Shown here piece after piece: positions 8,174 through 17,446 of a DNA stretch of 64,000 nt. A model generated the notes under the pieces. The model ran no database searches, had not been told where the DNA came from, and was given only the letters and a program-made list of their open reading frames with translations. The position numbers and the translations under genes are program-made. The DNA comes from Aridibaculum aurantiacum (GTDB lineage: Bacteria; Bacteroidota; Bacteroidia; Chitinophagales; Chitinophagaceae): positions 992,001 to 1,056,000 of the forward strand of contig NZ_JAFEWC010000001.1 of the NCBI RefSeq assembly GCF_017355875.1, in the 5' to 3' direction. How positions within the stretch are numbered: the first letter of the stretch is position 1; each line of letters starts with the position of its first letter.

Positions 8174-9448
8174 ATGAAGTTCCGCGATATTCTTGCACTC
8201 TCTTACCGTACCGTTTCCAGCAATAAACTACGAACAGGTATAACTGTAGCTATTATTGCTTTTGGTATCATGGCATTGATAGGTATAATTACCGCCATCC
8301 AGGCAATGAACCAGAGCATCTCAGAGAATTTTACCATTCTTGGAGCCAATGCTTTTAGTATAAGGTACAAAGCACGGCAGGTAAATATTGGCGGAAACCG
8401 CAGCCAGGTGTCGCAGCGCAAAAAAGGACAGCCACGTGAAAAGACCTCTAACCTTGGGCAATACATTACATACGAACAGGCAAAATCCTTCAAAGAGAAT
8501 TTCCATTTTCCTGCTTTGGTAGGATTACAATTGCAAAGCACAAGCAGTGTCGTTGTAAAGTATGAAAGCAAAGAAAGCAACCCAGATATAAGAGCTATTG
8601 GCGGTGATGAAAATTTCCTTGTCATCAATGGCTACCAGGTTTCTTCCGGAAGAAATTTCAATTCCTTAGATGTAGAGTCCGCCAGGAATGTAGGAATGAT
8701 TGGGTATGATGTTGCGAGTTTGCTTTTTCCGCGGAACCCTGATAACGCTGTTGATAAAATAATTCGGGTTGCTAATGTGCCTTATCGTGTGATTGGCGTG
8801 CTCAAACCAAAAGGTTCCAGTGCATTTTTAAAGATGGATAAAGTATTTGTGACGACGCATACCAACATCCGCAAACTGCCTAATCCATCAGCTACTTACA
8901 GCATCAATGTAATGGTAGATGATATGACACGTATGGATCCTGCTATAGGTGAGGCTACGGGTACACTACGTGGTGTTCGCCGGTTGAATGTTGCAGATGC
9001 AGATAACTTCTTTATAGATAAAAGTGATAGCGTTGCAGCCATTATGATCGGCTTGCTGGCCAGCATCTCCGGCTCTGCAGGCGCCATTGGTTTGATAACG
9101 CTTATTGGTGCAGCTATTGGTCTCATGAACATTATGCTGGTAGCAGTAACCGAACGAACCAAAGAAGTAGGATTGATAAAAGCATTGGGCGGTACACGCA
9201 AAAGCATTCGCAACCAGTTCCTTTACGAGTCCATTATCATCAGCTTGCTGGGAGCAGTGTTCGGTATCATCCTGGGTGTACTGGTAGGAAATCTATTTTC
9301 GATGATGCTGGGTACCGGCTTCGTAATTCCGTGGGGTTGGGTAATTACGGGTATCATCATCTGTACCATTGTTGGATTAGGTGCAGGGTTATGGCCTGCA
9401 TTCAAAGCATCTAAGCTAGATCCCATTGTTGCGTTGCGGTACGAGTAG
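8174..9448 (+). CDS. MacB/FtsX-family ABC transporter permease
   Basis: This is a membrane subunit of a mechanotransmission-type ABC exporter (MacB/FtsX superfamily), which moves substrates or lipoproteins across the envelope using a separate cytoplasmic ATPase. The 424-residue protein has one N-terminal helix (about 20-42), a long periplasmic MacB_PCD-like domain, and three C-terminal helices with the family's VTERTKEVGLIKALGGT coupling loop between the first two. No ATPase gene is adjacent, so the partner must be elsewhere. The start is ATG 8174. It is downstream of the nuo terminator and appears monocistronic. Substrate cannot be deduced. Confidence 0.85.
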   Translation: MKFRDILALSYRTVSSNKLRTGITVAIIAFGIMALIGIITAIQAMNQSISENFTILGANAFSIRYKARQVNIGGNRSQVSQRKKGQPREKTSNLGQYITYEQAKSFKENFHFPALVGLQLQSTSSVVVKYESKESNPDIRAIGGDENFLVINGYQVSSGRNFNSLDVESARNVGMIGYDVASLLFPRNPDNAVDKIIRVANVPYRVIGVLKPKGSSAFLKMDKVFVTTHTNIRKLPNPSATYSINVMVDDMTRMDPAIGEATGTLRGVRRLNVADADNFFIDKSDSVAAIMIGLLASISGSAGAIGLITLIGAAIGLMNIMLVAVTERTKEVGLIKALGGTRKSIRNQFLYESIIISLLGAVFGIILGVLVGNLFSMMLGTGFVIPWGWVITGIIICTIVGLGAGLWPAFKASKLDPIVALRYE

Positions 9449-9575
9449 AGCCTGTCGTAGATTTTCTTTTTGCACCACCACCTGCCGTTAATTGTTAGTT
9501 ATTGAATATGCTTTAATGCTTCTGTAACATCAAAAGATCCATATTACAGCAAGTACTTTTAAAGACTTGCTGAGC

Positions 9576-10523
9576 ATGAAAAAGATAATTGTTGGTATAG
9601 GCCTGTTTATAGCATGTAGTTCTTCATCGTACAGCCAGGAAAAATGGAAGCTGTACGACTACCACCAGGGTAGTTATATCAATACAACTGTTACCTCCTT
9701 TACTTCTGCCGAGGATGCACGGCATATCATTGAAAGCATTATTGCTGTAATAGGGCTGCAGCCTAAGTTCGAGATCAAAGAAGCAAATATTCCCAATGCG
9801 GCCGCTGTTATCTATGGTAGCAAACGCTATATTTTATACAATCCAAAATTTGTTGCTGCACTTAATAAAGCGGCAGGTAACCAGTGGGCGAGTGTAAGCA
9901 TACTGGCGCACGAAATAGGACATCACTTGAACGGTCATACACTTGAGGCTGGTGGTAGTAGACCTCCCATAGAATTAGAGGCAGATGAGTTCTCAGGATT
10001 TGTTTTACGCAAGATGGGTGCTACGCTGGCAGAGGCGCAGGTAGCAATGAAAGTAGCAGCCGGTCAACGTGCTTCTCATACACATCCTGCGCAGGCTGAT
10101 CGCTTATACGCTATTGCGAAAGGTTGGAACAACGCCAACAAAATGGAAACAGCTAGTGGAAGTGATGTAGCACGGGTTTACAAAACACCTGCACCAAGCA
10201 TGCCTGCAACTACACAAGAAAGAACATCTACCCAACAACGTGATGTTGCTACCACAACCATGGCTATTGATAAACGTTACATAGCTAAAAAAGCATATTT
10301 CGCTGCTGACCCTTCATCTACCTATTTTGTAACTGTACGAAACAACCTGGTGAAGGTGAACGGGAACAACCTGCAGGTTATAGGGAAAGTTGCTCAATCC
10401 AACAGCCAGTTATACCCGCACGTGATCTATGACGAAAACCAGAACCACCTGCTTATAAGTCGCTCCGGAAGCATCGTTAATACCGATGGCCGGAGAGTAG
10501 GACAACTAACAGACATACGCTAA
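9576..10523 (+). CDS. Secreted M48-like metallopeptidase
   Basis: This is a probable zinc peptidase of the M48-like gluzincin type, exported to the periplasm or membrane surface. The 315-residue protein has an N-terminal signal peptide, the HEXXH site HEIGHHLNGH (H112, E113, H116) and a downstream ELEADEFSG segment that would supply the third zinc ligand. The last 80 residues, after a Thr/Pro/Gln-rich linker, form a separate beta-rich tail of unknown role. The start is ATG 9576; an in-frame TTG at 9567 adds three residues and is less likely. It ends at a bidirectional terminator shared with pntB. Substrate is unknown. Confidence 0.75.
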   Translation: MKKIIVGIGLFIACSSSSYSQEKWKLYDYHQGSYINTTVTSFTSAEDARHIIESIIAVIGLQPKFEIKEANIPNAAAVIYGSKRYILYNPKFVAALNKAAGNQWASVSILAHEIGHHLNGHTLEAGGSRPPIELEADEFSGFVLRKMGATLAEAQVAMKVAAGQRASHTHPAQADRLYAIAKGWNNANKMETASGSDVARVYKTPAPSMPATTQERTSTQQRDVATTTMAIDKRYIAKKAYFAADPSSTYFVTVRNNLVKVNGNNLQVIGKVAQSNSQLYPHVIYDENQNHLLISRSGSIVNTDGRRVGQLTDIR

Positions 10524-10529
10524 AAACAT

Positions 10530-10558
10530 AAAGGTGTACTTGTCGGTACACCTTTTTT
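10530..10558. terminator. Bidirectional intrinsic terminator
   Basis: A 10-bp perfect stem (AAAGGTGTAC 10530-10539, GTACACCTTT 10546-10555) with a 6-nt loop sits between the convergent M48-like gene and pntB. T-rich sequence follows on both strands. Confidence 0.85.
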
Positions 10559-10581
10559 ATTAAATGATAAGCTTGATTTGT

Positions 10582-12051
10582 TTACATCTCCTTCAGCTCT
10601 GCTACCAGCTTTTGCAACACAGCCTTAGCATCTCCAAATAGCATTGAGGTTTTAGGTTGAAAGAATAGCATATTCTCAATTCCTGCATAACCAGGCTTCA
10701 TGCTTCGCTTGTTTACTATTACATGTTTTGATTGCTCTACTTCCAGGATGGGCATACCATAAATAGGAGAGGCAGGATCTGTTTTAGCCGCAGGGTTAAC
10801 CACGTCATTGGCTCCAAGAATAAGCACCACATCGGTGCTGGTAAACTCATCGTTTGCCTGCTCCATTTCCAGTAACTTCTCATAGCTAACATCAGCCTCT
10901 GCAAGCAATACATTCATATGCCCTGGCATACGACCCGCCACTGGATGTATAGCGTATTTCACTTCTACACCACGCTCTTCCAGCATCTTTTCCAGTTCAT
11001 GGCATACGTGCTGCGCCTGTGCTACAGCCAATCCATAACCAGGTACAATCATCACTTTAGATGCATAAGCCATAACAACTGCTGTATCATTTAGCGTGAT
11101 CTCTTTTGTAGTACCACCACCAACTGAAGCAGTAGCGCCTGAAGCCGCAGTGTTTCCTCCGAATGCTCCAAGCAATACATTCAGCAAGCTTCGGTTCATA
11201 GCCTTACACATAAGAATGGTAAGCAAAGTACCCGCAGCACCTACCAGTATACCACCAGTTAGCATCACCTGGTTGTTGTACAAGAAACCACCACATGCCG
11301 CTGCTACACCCGTGAATGAATTAAGCAGGGAGATCACTACCGGCATATCTGCACCACCTATCGGGAAGACAAACATCACCCCGTACAAGAGAGATAATGC
11401 TGCAATAGCATAAAAGAAGTAAACATGTACAGATGATATTCCTGTAGCTCCGGAGGCAACATCTGTGGTAGGAGTGGTGGCAATAAAATATGCAGAACCT
11501 ACAACGAGTAATCCGAGTAACAGCAGGTTAATGTACTGCTGACCTTTATAAACAAAGTCTTTTACTGAACCGTTCAGTTTACCCCATGCTACCATACTTC
11601 CTGAAAAGGAAATACTGCCGATCACCAAACCTGCTATAATGATCAATACATGGAGATGGCTGACATCGGCAGTTAGCGAATAAAATCCACTTTCTGTTAC
11701 CGGTGCATGATCTACCAGGTGCTTAAATTCTAAAACCGATATAAGCATAGCACATGCGCCACCCATACCATTGAACAAGCTCACCATTTCAGGCATAGCT
11801 GTCATTTTCACACGCCTGGCAGCTATGGTTCCTACTACAGTACCAAGTATCAATGCGCCAAAGATCCAGCCGTAGTTCTGCAGCTTCACCCCATCTTCTT
11901 CATAAAGAAAGATGGTACCAAAAATGGCAATGGTCATACCTGCAGCGGCAATCAGGTTACCACGCTTAGCCGTATCAGGATGCGAAAGCATCTTCAAACC
12001 AAGGATAAAGGTGATAGAACCTATTAAATATATTATTGCTAATAAAGTCAT
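10582..12051 (-). CDS. pntB: NAD(P) transhydrogenase subunit beta
   Basis: PntB is the membrane and NADP(H)-binding subunit of proton-translocating transhydrogenase, which uses the proton gradient to make NADPH from NADH. The 489-residue protein has about nine helices (roughly 1-290) and a C-terminal soluble domain III. Domain III carries the NADP-binding GYGLAVAQAQ motif and conserved segments such as GRMPGHMNVLLAEA and LVLGAND-like VLILGANDVVNPAA. It is the last gene of a pntAA-pntAB-pntB operon on the minus strand, 21 nt after pntAB, and ends at a shared terminator. Confidence 0.95.
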   Translation of the reverse strand: MTLLAIIYLIGSITFILGLKMLSHPDTAKRGNLIAAAGMTIAIFGTIFLYEEDGVKLQNYGWIFGALILGTVVGTIAARRVKMTAMPEMVSLFNGMGGACAMLISVLEFKHLVDHAPVTESGFYSLTADVSHLHVLIIIAGLVIGSISFSGSMVAWGKLNGSVKDFVYKGQQYINLLLLGLLVVGSAYFIATTPTTDVASGATGISSVHVYFFYAIAALSLLYGVMFVFPIGGADMPVVISLLNSFTGVAAACGGFLYNNQVMLTGGILVGAAGTLLTILMCKAMNRSLLNVLLGAFGGNTAASGATASVGGGTTKEITLNDTAVVMAYASKVMIVPGYGLAVAQAQHVCHELEKMLEERGVEVKYAIHPVAGRMPGHMNVLLAEADVSYEKLLEMEQANDEFTSTDVVLILGANDVVNPAAKTDPASPIYGMPILEVEQSKHVIVNKRSMKPGYAGIENMLFFQPKTSMLFGDAKAVLQKLVAELKEM

Positions 12052-12072
12052 GTGCGGTGGGGAGTTTATCTG

Positions 12073-12393
12073 TTAACTTCTTTTTCCTTTCTTTTTGTTG
12101 AACATACTGAGCATCCTGTCTGTCACCACGAATCCTCCTACCACATTCAGTGTACCTAGTACTACTGCCAGGAAACCTATGATAAGTGCCAGGTAGTTTG
12201 TTTCATCCACTCTGCCCATTACTATGATAGCACCTATTATCACCACACCATGAATGGCATTGGCTCCACTCATCAATGGCGTGTGCAGTACGCTTGGTAC
12301 ACGGCCAATCACTTCTACACCTAAAAAGATGGAGAGAATGACGATGTATACCATCTCAATATTATCAGCAATCCAACTTATGATTGTTTCCAT
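12073..12393 (-). CDS. pntAB: NAD(P) transhydrogenase alpha subunit, membrane part
   Basis: This 106-residue protein corresponds to the C-terminal membrane segment of E. coli PntA, made here as a separate polypeptide (alpha-2). It shows three hydrophobic helices and the conserved VLHTPLMSGANAIHG segment. The split of PntA into two genes is common in bacteria outside the enterics. It lies 9 nt downstream of pntAA and 21 nt upstream of pntB. Confidence 0.93.
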   Translation of the reverse strand: METIISWIADNIEMVYIVILSIFLGVEVIGRVPSVLHTPLMSGANAIHGVVIIGAIIVMGRVDETNYLALIIGFLAVVLGTLNVVGGFVVTDRMLSMFNKKKGKRS

Positions 12394-12402
12394 ACTTGTT
12401 TA

Positions 12403-13524
12403 TTATAATGATGCTTTTACACGGTCGTTCACAATGTTTCCGTCAAAGGTTATGCAGGTTCCTTTTACCAGGTCATCATCCCAGTTCAGGTTCCACTTTC
12501 CTTCTTTATCGATCATAAGCGCCAGGAAGTTCATGATGTTTTTACCATACAATTTGCTGGCATCCGAAGGCATGCTTGCTGGAAGATTGCTATTACCAAT
12601 GATGGTTACTGAACCATGACGTATGGTCTCATTATTTTTTGTAAAAGGAGTATTGCCACCTGTAGCTGCAGCAATGTCTATGATAACTGATCCTGCTTTC
12701 ATACTTGCAAGCATCGGTTCAGTGATAAGGATAGGTGCTCTTTTACCTGGTATCTGGGCAGTAGTAATAACAATGTCAGCTTTGGCTATTGCTTCGGCTA
12801 TACGCTGTTGTTGTTTTTGTTTGTACTCTTCTGTTTGCTCTACAGCATATCCACCCGCTGAAGAGGCATCGGCAGCGCCTTCCACTTCTACGAACTTTGC
12901 CCCAAGGCTCATTACTTCTTCCTTCACGGCAGGGCGTGTATCAAATACTTCCACTACTGCTCCTAAACGCTTGGCAGTAGCAATAGCTTGCAGGCCCGCA
13001 ACACCGGCTCCTAGTATCAGCACCTTAGCAGGTGATATACTTCCTGCCGCTGTCATCAGCATAGGAAAATATTTAGGATAGGTATTAGCAGCTACCAACA
13101 CAGCACGATAGCCAGCTATATTGGCCTGGCTACTCAGCACATCCATGCTTTGTGCACGGGTGGTGCGTGGTATCATATCCATACTAAACGTTGTTAGACC
13201 TTTAGATGCCCATTGCTGAATTACAGAAGCATTGTACAAAGGCTGGTATACACCCAATGCCACTTTACCATTATTCAGCTGTTGAAGATCTGCATCCTGC
13301 AGCAAGTGGATGGACAACAATACATCACTTTGCTGCAGTACTTGCTGCCGGGTTACCACAGAAGCACCAACAGTTGAGTAAGTAGTATCATCACTGAATG
13401 CATTATCACCCGCAGTTGTTTCGATCAATACATTTACCTGTTTCTTTACAAGTGCCTGTACCTGCTCTGGTAACAACGATACTCTTGTTTCGCCAGGTGG
13501 TTCTTTTAGTATTCCTATCGTCAT
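12403..13524 (-). CDS. pntAA: NAD(P) transhydrogenase alpha subunit, NAD-binding part
   Basis: This is the cytoplasmic NAD(H)-binding domain I of transhydrogenase, homologous to alanine dehydrogenase. The 373-residue protein begins with the typical MTIGILKEPPGETRVSL N-terminus and has the Rossmann motif LILGAGVAGLQAIATAKRLGA, followed by VFDTRPAVKEEV. It is the first gene of the operon. The 163-nt spacer upstream (13525-13687), toward the methyltransferase gene, must contain the promoter but no convincing box was seen. Confidence 0.94.
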   Translation of the reverse strand: MTIGILKEPPGETRVSLLPEQVQALVKKQVNVLIETTAGDNAFSDDTTYSTVGASVVTRQQVLQQSDVLLSIHLLQDADLQQLNNGKVALGVYQPLYNASVIQQWASKGLTTFSMDMIPRTTRAQSMDVLSSQANIAGYRAVLVAANTYPKYFPMLMTAAGSISPAKVLILGAGVAGLQAIATAKRLGAVVEVFDTRPAVKEEVMSLGAKFVEVEGAADASSAGGYAVEQTEEYKQKQQQRIAEAIAKADIVITTAQIPGKRAPILITEPMLASMKAGSVIIDIAAATGGNTPFTKNNETIRHGSVTIIGNSNLPASMPSDASKLYGKNIMNFLALMIDKEGKWNLNWDDDLVKGTCITFDGNIVNDRVKASL

Positions 13525-13687
13525 ATTATAAACGTTGCGAATGAAATTATCCTCTTTTAAAGAAACTGCAAAATGCGAAGCAGCAATGGGTTAAAAGCTG
13601 ATGTTTATCACAAAACGACCTAACACCAATTTGAATAAAACTACGCAAACGATTACGGATGCAGCAAATAGAAACTGCGGCAGATAA

Positions 13688-14485
13688 TTAGTAGCGGATG
13701 GCGAAGTGCTGCGGTATCAATTGTTCTTTTCTAAAGAAAACAATGCCGATAAAAAAAAGATCGATGGTAAGCGTAACAGAAGAATGATGTTGAATATAAT
13801 GCCATGCTTCTTCCATCTCTTTACTCCAATGAATATCGTCGAAAATGAAGATGGAATATTCATTTGCTTTGGTAAGCAACATTTCAAAATAACGTATGGT
13901 TGGTTCTTTTCTATGGTTGCCATCTACAAAACCAAGATCAATAACAGGAAGCCTTTGCAGCAGCGGCTCGAGTGTCTCATCAAAATTGCCTTGAACCAGT
14001 TCTATATTTTGCAGGCCCAGCTTCTTGAAATTTTCCAATGCTACTTTGGCTACTTTGCCAGAGCCTTCCATTGTAAAAACTTTAGTTGCAGGGTTTGCCG
14101 ATGCCAGGTAGCTGGATGTAAGGCCCAGTGATGTTCCTAACTCAACCACAGTAGCAGAAGAATAATATTTCACCATACGGTGCATAAGCTGGCCATACTT
14201 TGCTGGCTTCAGTGCAGTGCGTGCTATACTTCCTACTTTTCTTGTATTGGATTTTGTAACGGTAGATCCGGCACCAAAATCTTCTATCTGAAGCACACGG
14301 TCATCTTGCTTTAGCTGCCTGCGTAGCTGCTCTATTTTTTCAAAAGCTACAGGTTTGTTCTTATCGTTCAGCAACTGCGTTATAAACTGGAAGACAAAAG
14401 GGGAGTGCATGCCGTGCCCTTTGCTGTTAGAAGCAGTGGCATAGTAATGCAGGTATTTTTTTAATAGAGTAAGTGCTGAATACAT
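13688..14485 (-). CDS. Class I SAM-dependent methyltransferase
   Basis: This is a 265-residue protein of the class I (Rossmann-fold) methyltransferase superfamily, resembling the O-methyltransferase/Methyltransf_24 group. The SAM-binding motif I is VVELGTSLGLTSSYLA. An acidic strand-2 end (FTMEGS) and a motif around DLGFVDGNHRKEP and FIFDDIHWS follow. The substrate is unknown. It starts 12 nt after folA on the same strand, so the two may be co-transcribed. The link with folate is only positional. Confidence 0.75.
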   Translation of the reverse strand: MYSALTLLKKYLHYYATASNSKGHGMHSPFVFQFITQLLNDKNKPVAFEKIEQLRRQLKQDDRVLQIEDFGAGSTVTKSNTRKVGSIARTALKPAKYGQLMHRMVKYYSSATVVELGTSLGLTSSYLASANPATKVFTMEGSGKVAKVALENFKKLGLQNIELVQGNFDETLEPLLQRLPVIDLGFVDGNHRKEPTIRYFEMLLTKANEYSIFIFDDIHWSKEMEEAWHYIQHHSSVTLTIDLFFIGIVFFRKEQLIPQHFAIRY

Positions 14486-14497
14486 GGCTGGTAGGTT

Positions 14498-15010
14498 CTA
14501 TTCAACACTAAAAGGAATGATGCGTTCCCATTTTTCAATGGTGAAATCATAAGCATGTTTCTCGTCTTTGGCTACATCTCTTTGCTCCACCAGTTTCCAT
14601 TGTTTTTCATCAATAGCCGGGAAGAAAACATCGCCAACTAATTCTGTATGCACCCGCGTCATGTAAATCTTCGATGCATGGTCCATCACAAGAGAAAATA
14701 TTTCACCGCCACCAATAACAAACGCCTCTTTACAATCTGTTTTTCTTGCTAGTGTCAACGCATCTTCCACCGAAGCGGCTACTTGTACACCTTCGCTGCT
14801 CCAGTCTTCTTGCCGGGTAATGATAATATTCACCCTGCCTGGCAGCGGCTTACTATTCATCGATTCATAAGTCTTGCGACCCATTATCACCGGCAGTCCC
14901 CAGGTAGTGTTTTTAAAAAACTTCATATCGGTAGGCAGGTGCCATGGCAACTGGTTGCCTATGCCAATAGCATGATTAGTAGAAGCCGCAACAATTAGTG
15001 ATACAGTCAA
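14498..15010 (-). CDS. folA: Dihydrofolate reductase
   Basis: DHFR reduces dihydrofolate to tetrahydrofolate with NADPH. The 170-residue protein matches the family from its first strand (SLIVAASTNHAIGIGNQLPWHLPTDMK region) through the NADPH-binding VIMGRKTYES and NIIITRQ, to the FVIGGGEIF loop. The only in-frame initiator giving the normal N-terminus is a TTG at 15010. It lies 187 nt downstream of thyA on the same strand. The pair makes sense, because thymidylate synthase generates the dihydrofolate that DHFR recycles. Confidence 0.95.
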   Translation of the reverse strand: MTVSLIVAASTNHAIGIGNQLPWHLPTDMKFFKNTTWGLPVIMGRKTYESMNSKPLPGRVNIIITRQEDWSSEGVQVAASVEDALTLARKTDCKEAFVIGGGEIFSLVMDHASKIYMTRVHTELVGDVFFPAIDEKQWKLVEQRDVAKDEKHAYDFTIEKWERIIPFSVE

Positions 15011-15197
15011 TGACAGTTGTTTTACTGGTAGAAATTGAAAGGTATTTTTTGGTAGCCGGCAGTATATCGTTATTCATCCCCGGTTGTGTCACTCACTTGT
15101 ACTGGTATATCTTTTATCAGCAAACAGGCATCATAACTCACCTGTACATTGTGATGAATGCGCGGCAAAACTAACTGCTGCAGCCGGCAATCTGAAA

Positions 15198-15992
15198 TTA
15201 AACTGCTACCGGTGCTTTTATAGCAGGATGCGATTGATAGTTTTCTACAGTTATATCTTCAAAAGTGAAACTGAAGATGTCTTTCACGTCAGGATTAAGC
15301 CTCACTTGCGGAAGCGGGAAAGGAGTACGTGTAAGTTGCAGTTGCGCCTGCTCAATATGATTGTTGTACAAGTGCACATCGCCAAACGTATGTACAAAAT
15401 CTCCTGGCTGCAGGTCGCACACCTGCGCCATCATCACAGTCAGCAATGCATACGATGCTATATTAAACGGTACGCCAAGAAATACATCTGCGCTGCGCTG
15501 GTACAACTGGCAACTCAGCTTTCCATCGGCTACATAAAACTGGAACAATGCATGGCAAGGCATCAACGCCATCTGCGACAACTCTCCCACATTCCAGGCA
15601 CTTACAATGATGCGCCGGCTGTCGGGGTTGTTCTTTATCTGTTGTACTGCCTCAGCAATCTGGTCTATTACTTTACCATCGGCACCTTGCCAGCTGCGCC
15701 ACTGCTTGCCATATACCGGCCCCAGTTCACCATTCTCATCAGCCCATTCATTCCATATGCTCACACCATTTTCGGTAAGGTATCGCGTATTGGTTTCACC
15801 TTTCAGAAACCACAGCAACTCATGAATAATACTTTTCAGGTGTAGCTTCTTGGTAGTCACCAGCGGAAAGCCTTCCTGCAGGTTAAACCGCATCTGGTAT
15901 CCAAACACACTGGTAGTACCCGTACCTGTACGGTCTGTTTTAGAAGTGCCATTATCTATTATATGCTGAAGTAGCTGTAGGTATTGTTGCAT
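15198..15992 (-). CDS. thyA: Thymidylate synthase
   Basis: ThyA methylates dUMP to dTMP using methylene-tetrahydrofolate. The 264-residue protein equals E. coli ThyA in length. It contains the phosphate-binding [13 protein letters not shown] loop, the catalytic cysteine C146 in [10 protein letters not shown], the [17 protein letters not shown] signature, and the C-terminal KAPVAV. The start is the ATG ending at 15992. It lies upstream of folA, separated by 187 nt without visible features, and downstream of the palindromic terminator of proline dehydrogenase. Confidence 0.97.
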   Translation of the reverse strand: MQQYLQLLQHIIDNGTSKTDRTGTGTTSVFGYQMRFNLQEGFPLVTTKKLHLKSIIHELLWFLKGETNTRYLTENGVSIWNEWADENGELGPVYGKQWRSWQGADGKVIDQIAEAVQQIKNNPDSRRIIVSAWNVGELSQMALMPCHALFQFYVADGKLSCQLYQRSADVFLGVPFNIASYALLTVMMAQVCDLQPGDFVHTFGDVHLYNNHIEQAQLQLTRTPFPLPQVRLNPDVKDIFSFTFEDITVENYQSHPAIKAPVAV

Positions 15993-16082
15993 GGCTGCAA
16001 ATTACAACGTGCAGGTTTAAGATGTAGCTACAGCAGGAGAGTGTGTGCAGAAGGTGGAAAAGCCGGGGAGAATAGGAGAGAG

Positions 16083-16115
16083 AAACTACGGTAGTCTTGA
16101 AGACTACCGTAGTTT
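16083..16115. terminator. 15-bp perfect palindrome, probable terminator
   Basis: Arms AAACTACGGTAGTCT (16083-16097) and AGACTACCGTAGTTT (16101-16115) pair perfectly around TGA. It lies 13 nt beyond the proline dehydrogenase stop on the minus strand, where the T-tract is weak. The stem is unusually long and perfect. Confidence 0.6.
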
Positions 16116-16128
16116 TAATATATTAATA

Positions 16129-17313
16129 TTACCCTTTCCGCCTTTTCAATTCCTTCTTTATCAGGCTAAGTTCCCTGCTGGTTTGGCCGGCAACGCTGGT
16201 ATTCTCCTGCGCACGGCGCATCAGGTAAGGAATCACATCTTTTATAGGTCCAAAAGGAACATATTTACTTACAGAACAACCAGCCTTTGCCAAGTTAAAA
16301 GTAATATGGTCGCTCATGCCCAACAACTGCGAGAAGTGCAGGTGAGGATGTTTAAGAGAATGACCTTTTTCTTCCATCAGCTTTACTGCAAGCAGGTTAC
16401 TATTCTCGTTATGCGTAGCTACAATGCATGCTACTTTATCAAGACGGTCAATGCAATACTTTACTGCAGCATCATAGTCCCTGTCGGTGCTGGCTTTATC
16501 TGGCTGTATAGGCGAAGGATAGCTATAGGTTAATGCCCTATCTCTTTCTTTCTCCATGTACGCTCCACGAACCAGTTTTATTCCAAGTACAAAACCTCGT
16601 TCCTGGGCGATGCGGTATGAAACATCCAGGAAATGCAGCCGGTCGTGGCGGTATAGTTGAATAGTGTTATAAACAATAGCTTCCTCCTGGTTAAACTCCT
16701 CCATCATCTCCATGGTAAGTTTATCTATTGGATCTTGTATCCAGCTTTCTTCAGCATCTATTAGTACACCTACTTTTTTCTCTGCTGCCACACTGCATAT
16801 CTGGTACATCCTTTCTCTTACCCTATCCCATTCTTCATTCTCTGCTTCATTGTCGTGCACACCTGACCGTAAACGAGGTGCTTCATTCAGTGCTTCTAAT
16901 AATCCAAACCTGGAGAGCCCGGTAACTTTTATGCTGATATAGGGAATGTGTGGTTGCGTTGCGGCATAATTCACCACCTTGATGAACTGTTGAGTAGCTT
17001 TGTCAAAATTTTCTTCACCTTCTTTTCCTTCTACGCCATAATCCAGTATCACCTCTACGTTATACTTATCCAAAGTATTGGTCACCTTACTGGTTTCTTC
17101 CAATGTTTCGCCGCCTACAAATTGTTTGAAAATAGTATTCCTGATAATCCCATTTATAGGTAAACCTGCATCAAGTGCCCACGGGGTAAGCTTGGTGCCA
17201 AGCGACACCAGCCAGGGATAGTCCATACTTTTAAACAACAAATGCGCTTGCTTCAGTTCACTTGTTGATTTATAGGCAAACGCATTCTCAGTATTATCGA
17301 AAGAAATATTCAT
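16129..17313 (-). CDS. Proline dehydrogenase (monofunctional)
   Basis: This enzyme is an FAD-dependent proline dehydrogenase that oxidises proline to pyrroline-5-carboxylate and passes electrons to the quinone pool. The 394-residue protein is the single-domain type, not the bifunctional PutA. A beta/alpha-barrel core is seen with VEVILDYGVEGKEG, KVTGL, VGVLIDAEESWIQDP, and the family signature GIKLVRGAYMEKERDRA. A Pro-utilisation C-terminus (PFGPIKDVIPYLMRRAQEN) follows. It is divergent from the thioesterase gene; the P5C dehydrogenase is not in the window. Confidence 0.9.
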   Translation of the reverse strand: MNISFDNTENAFAYKSTSELKQAHLLFKSMDYPWLVSLGTKLTPWALDAGLPINGIIRNTIFKQFVGGETLEETSKVTNTLDKYNVEVILDYGVEGKEGEENFDKATQQFIKVVNYAATQPHIPYISIKVTGLSRFGLLEALNEAPRLRSGVHDNEAENEEWDRVRERMYQICSVAAEKKVGVLIDAEESWIQDPIDKLTMEMMEEFNQEEAIVYNTIQLYRHDRLHFLDVSYRIAQERGFVLGIKLVRGAYMEKERDRALTYSYPSPIQPDKASTDRDYDAAVKYCIDRLDKVACIVATHNENSNLLAVKLMEEKGHSLKHPHLHFSQLLGMSDHITFNLAKAGCSVSKYVPFGPIKDVIPYLMRRAQENTSVAGQTSRELSLIKKELKRRKG

Positions 17314-17446
17314 GGCAAGATAAATTGCACGCGAATATCGGAAAGGCGGGTTTAACTAAAAAATCATATGTAGATGATAGATGTCACCCGGAAAGGTTAC
17401 GTTATCAGGAAAAGATCATTTGTATTTTCAATGCATTCACGGCTTG

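Noticed and set aside
8174-9448. MacB-like permease as a pseudogene because no ATPase is adjacent
   Set aside because: The frame is complete with all expected segments; permeases of this family are often encoded apart from their ATPase.
15084-15845. 253-codon plus-strand open frame opposite thyA
   Set aside because: It lies antisense over the complete and well-conserved thyA gene, with no family resemblance and an odd composition; it is an open antisense frame.
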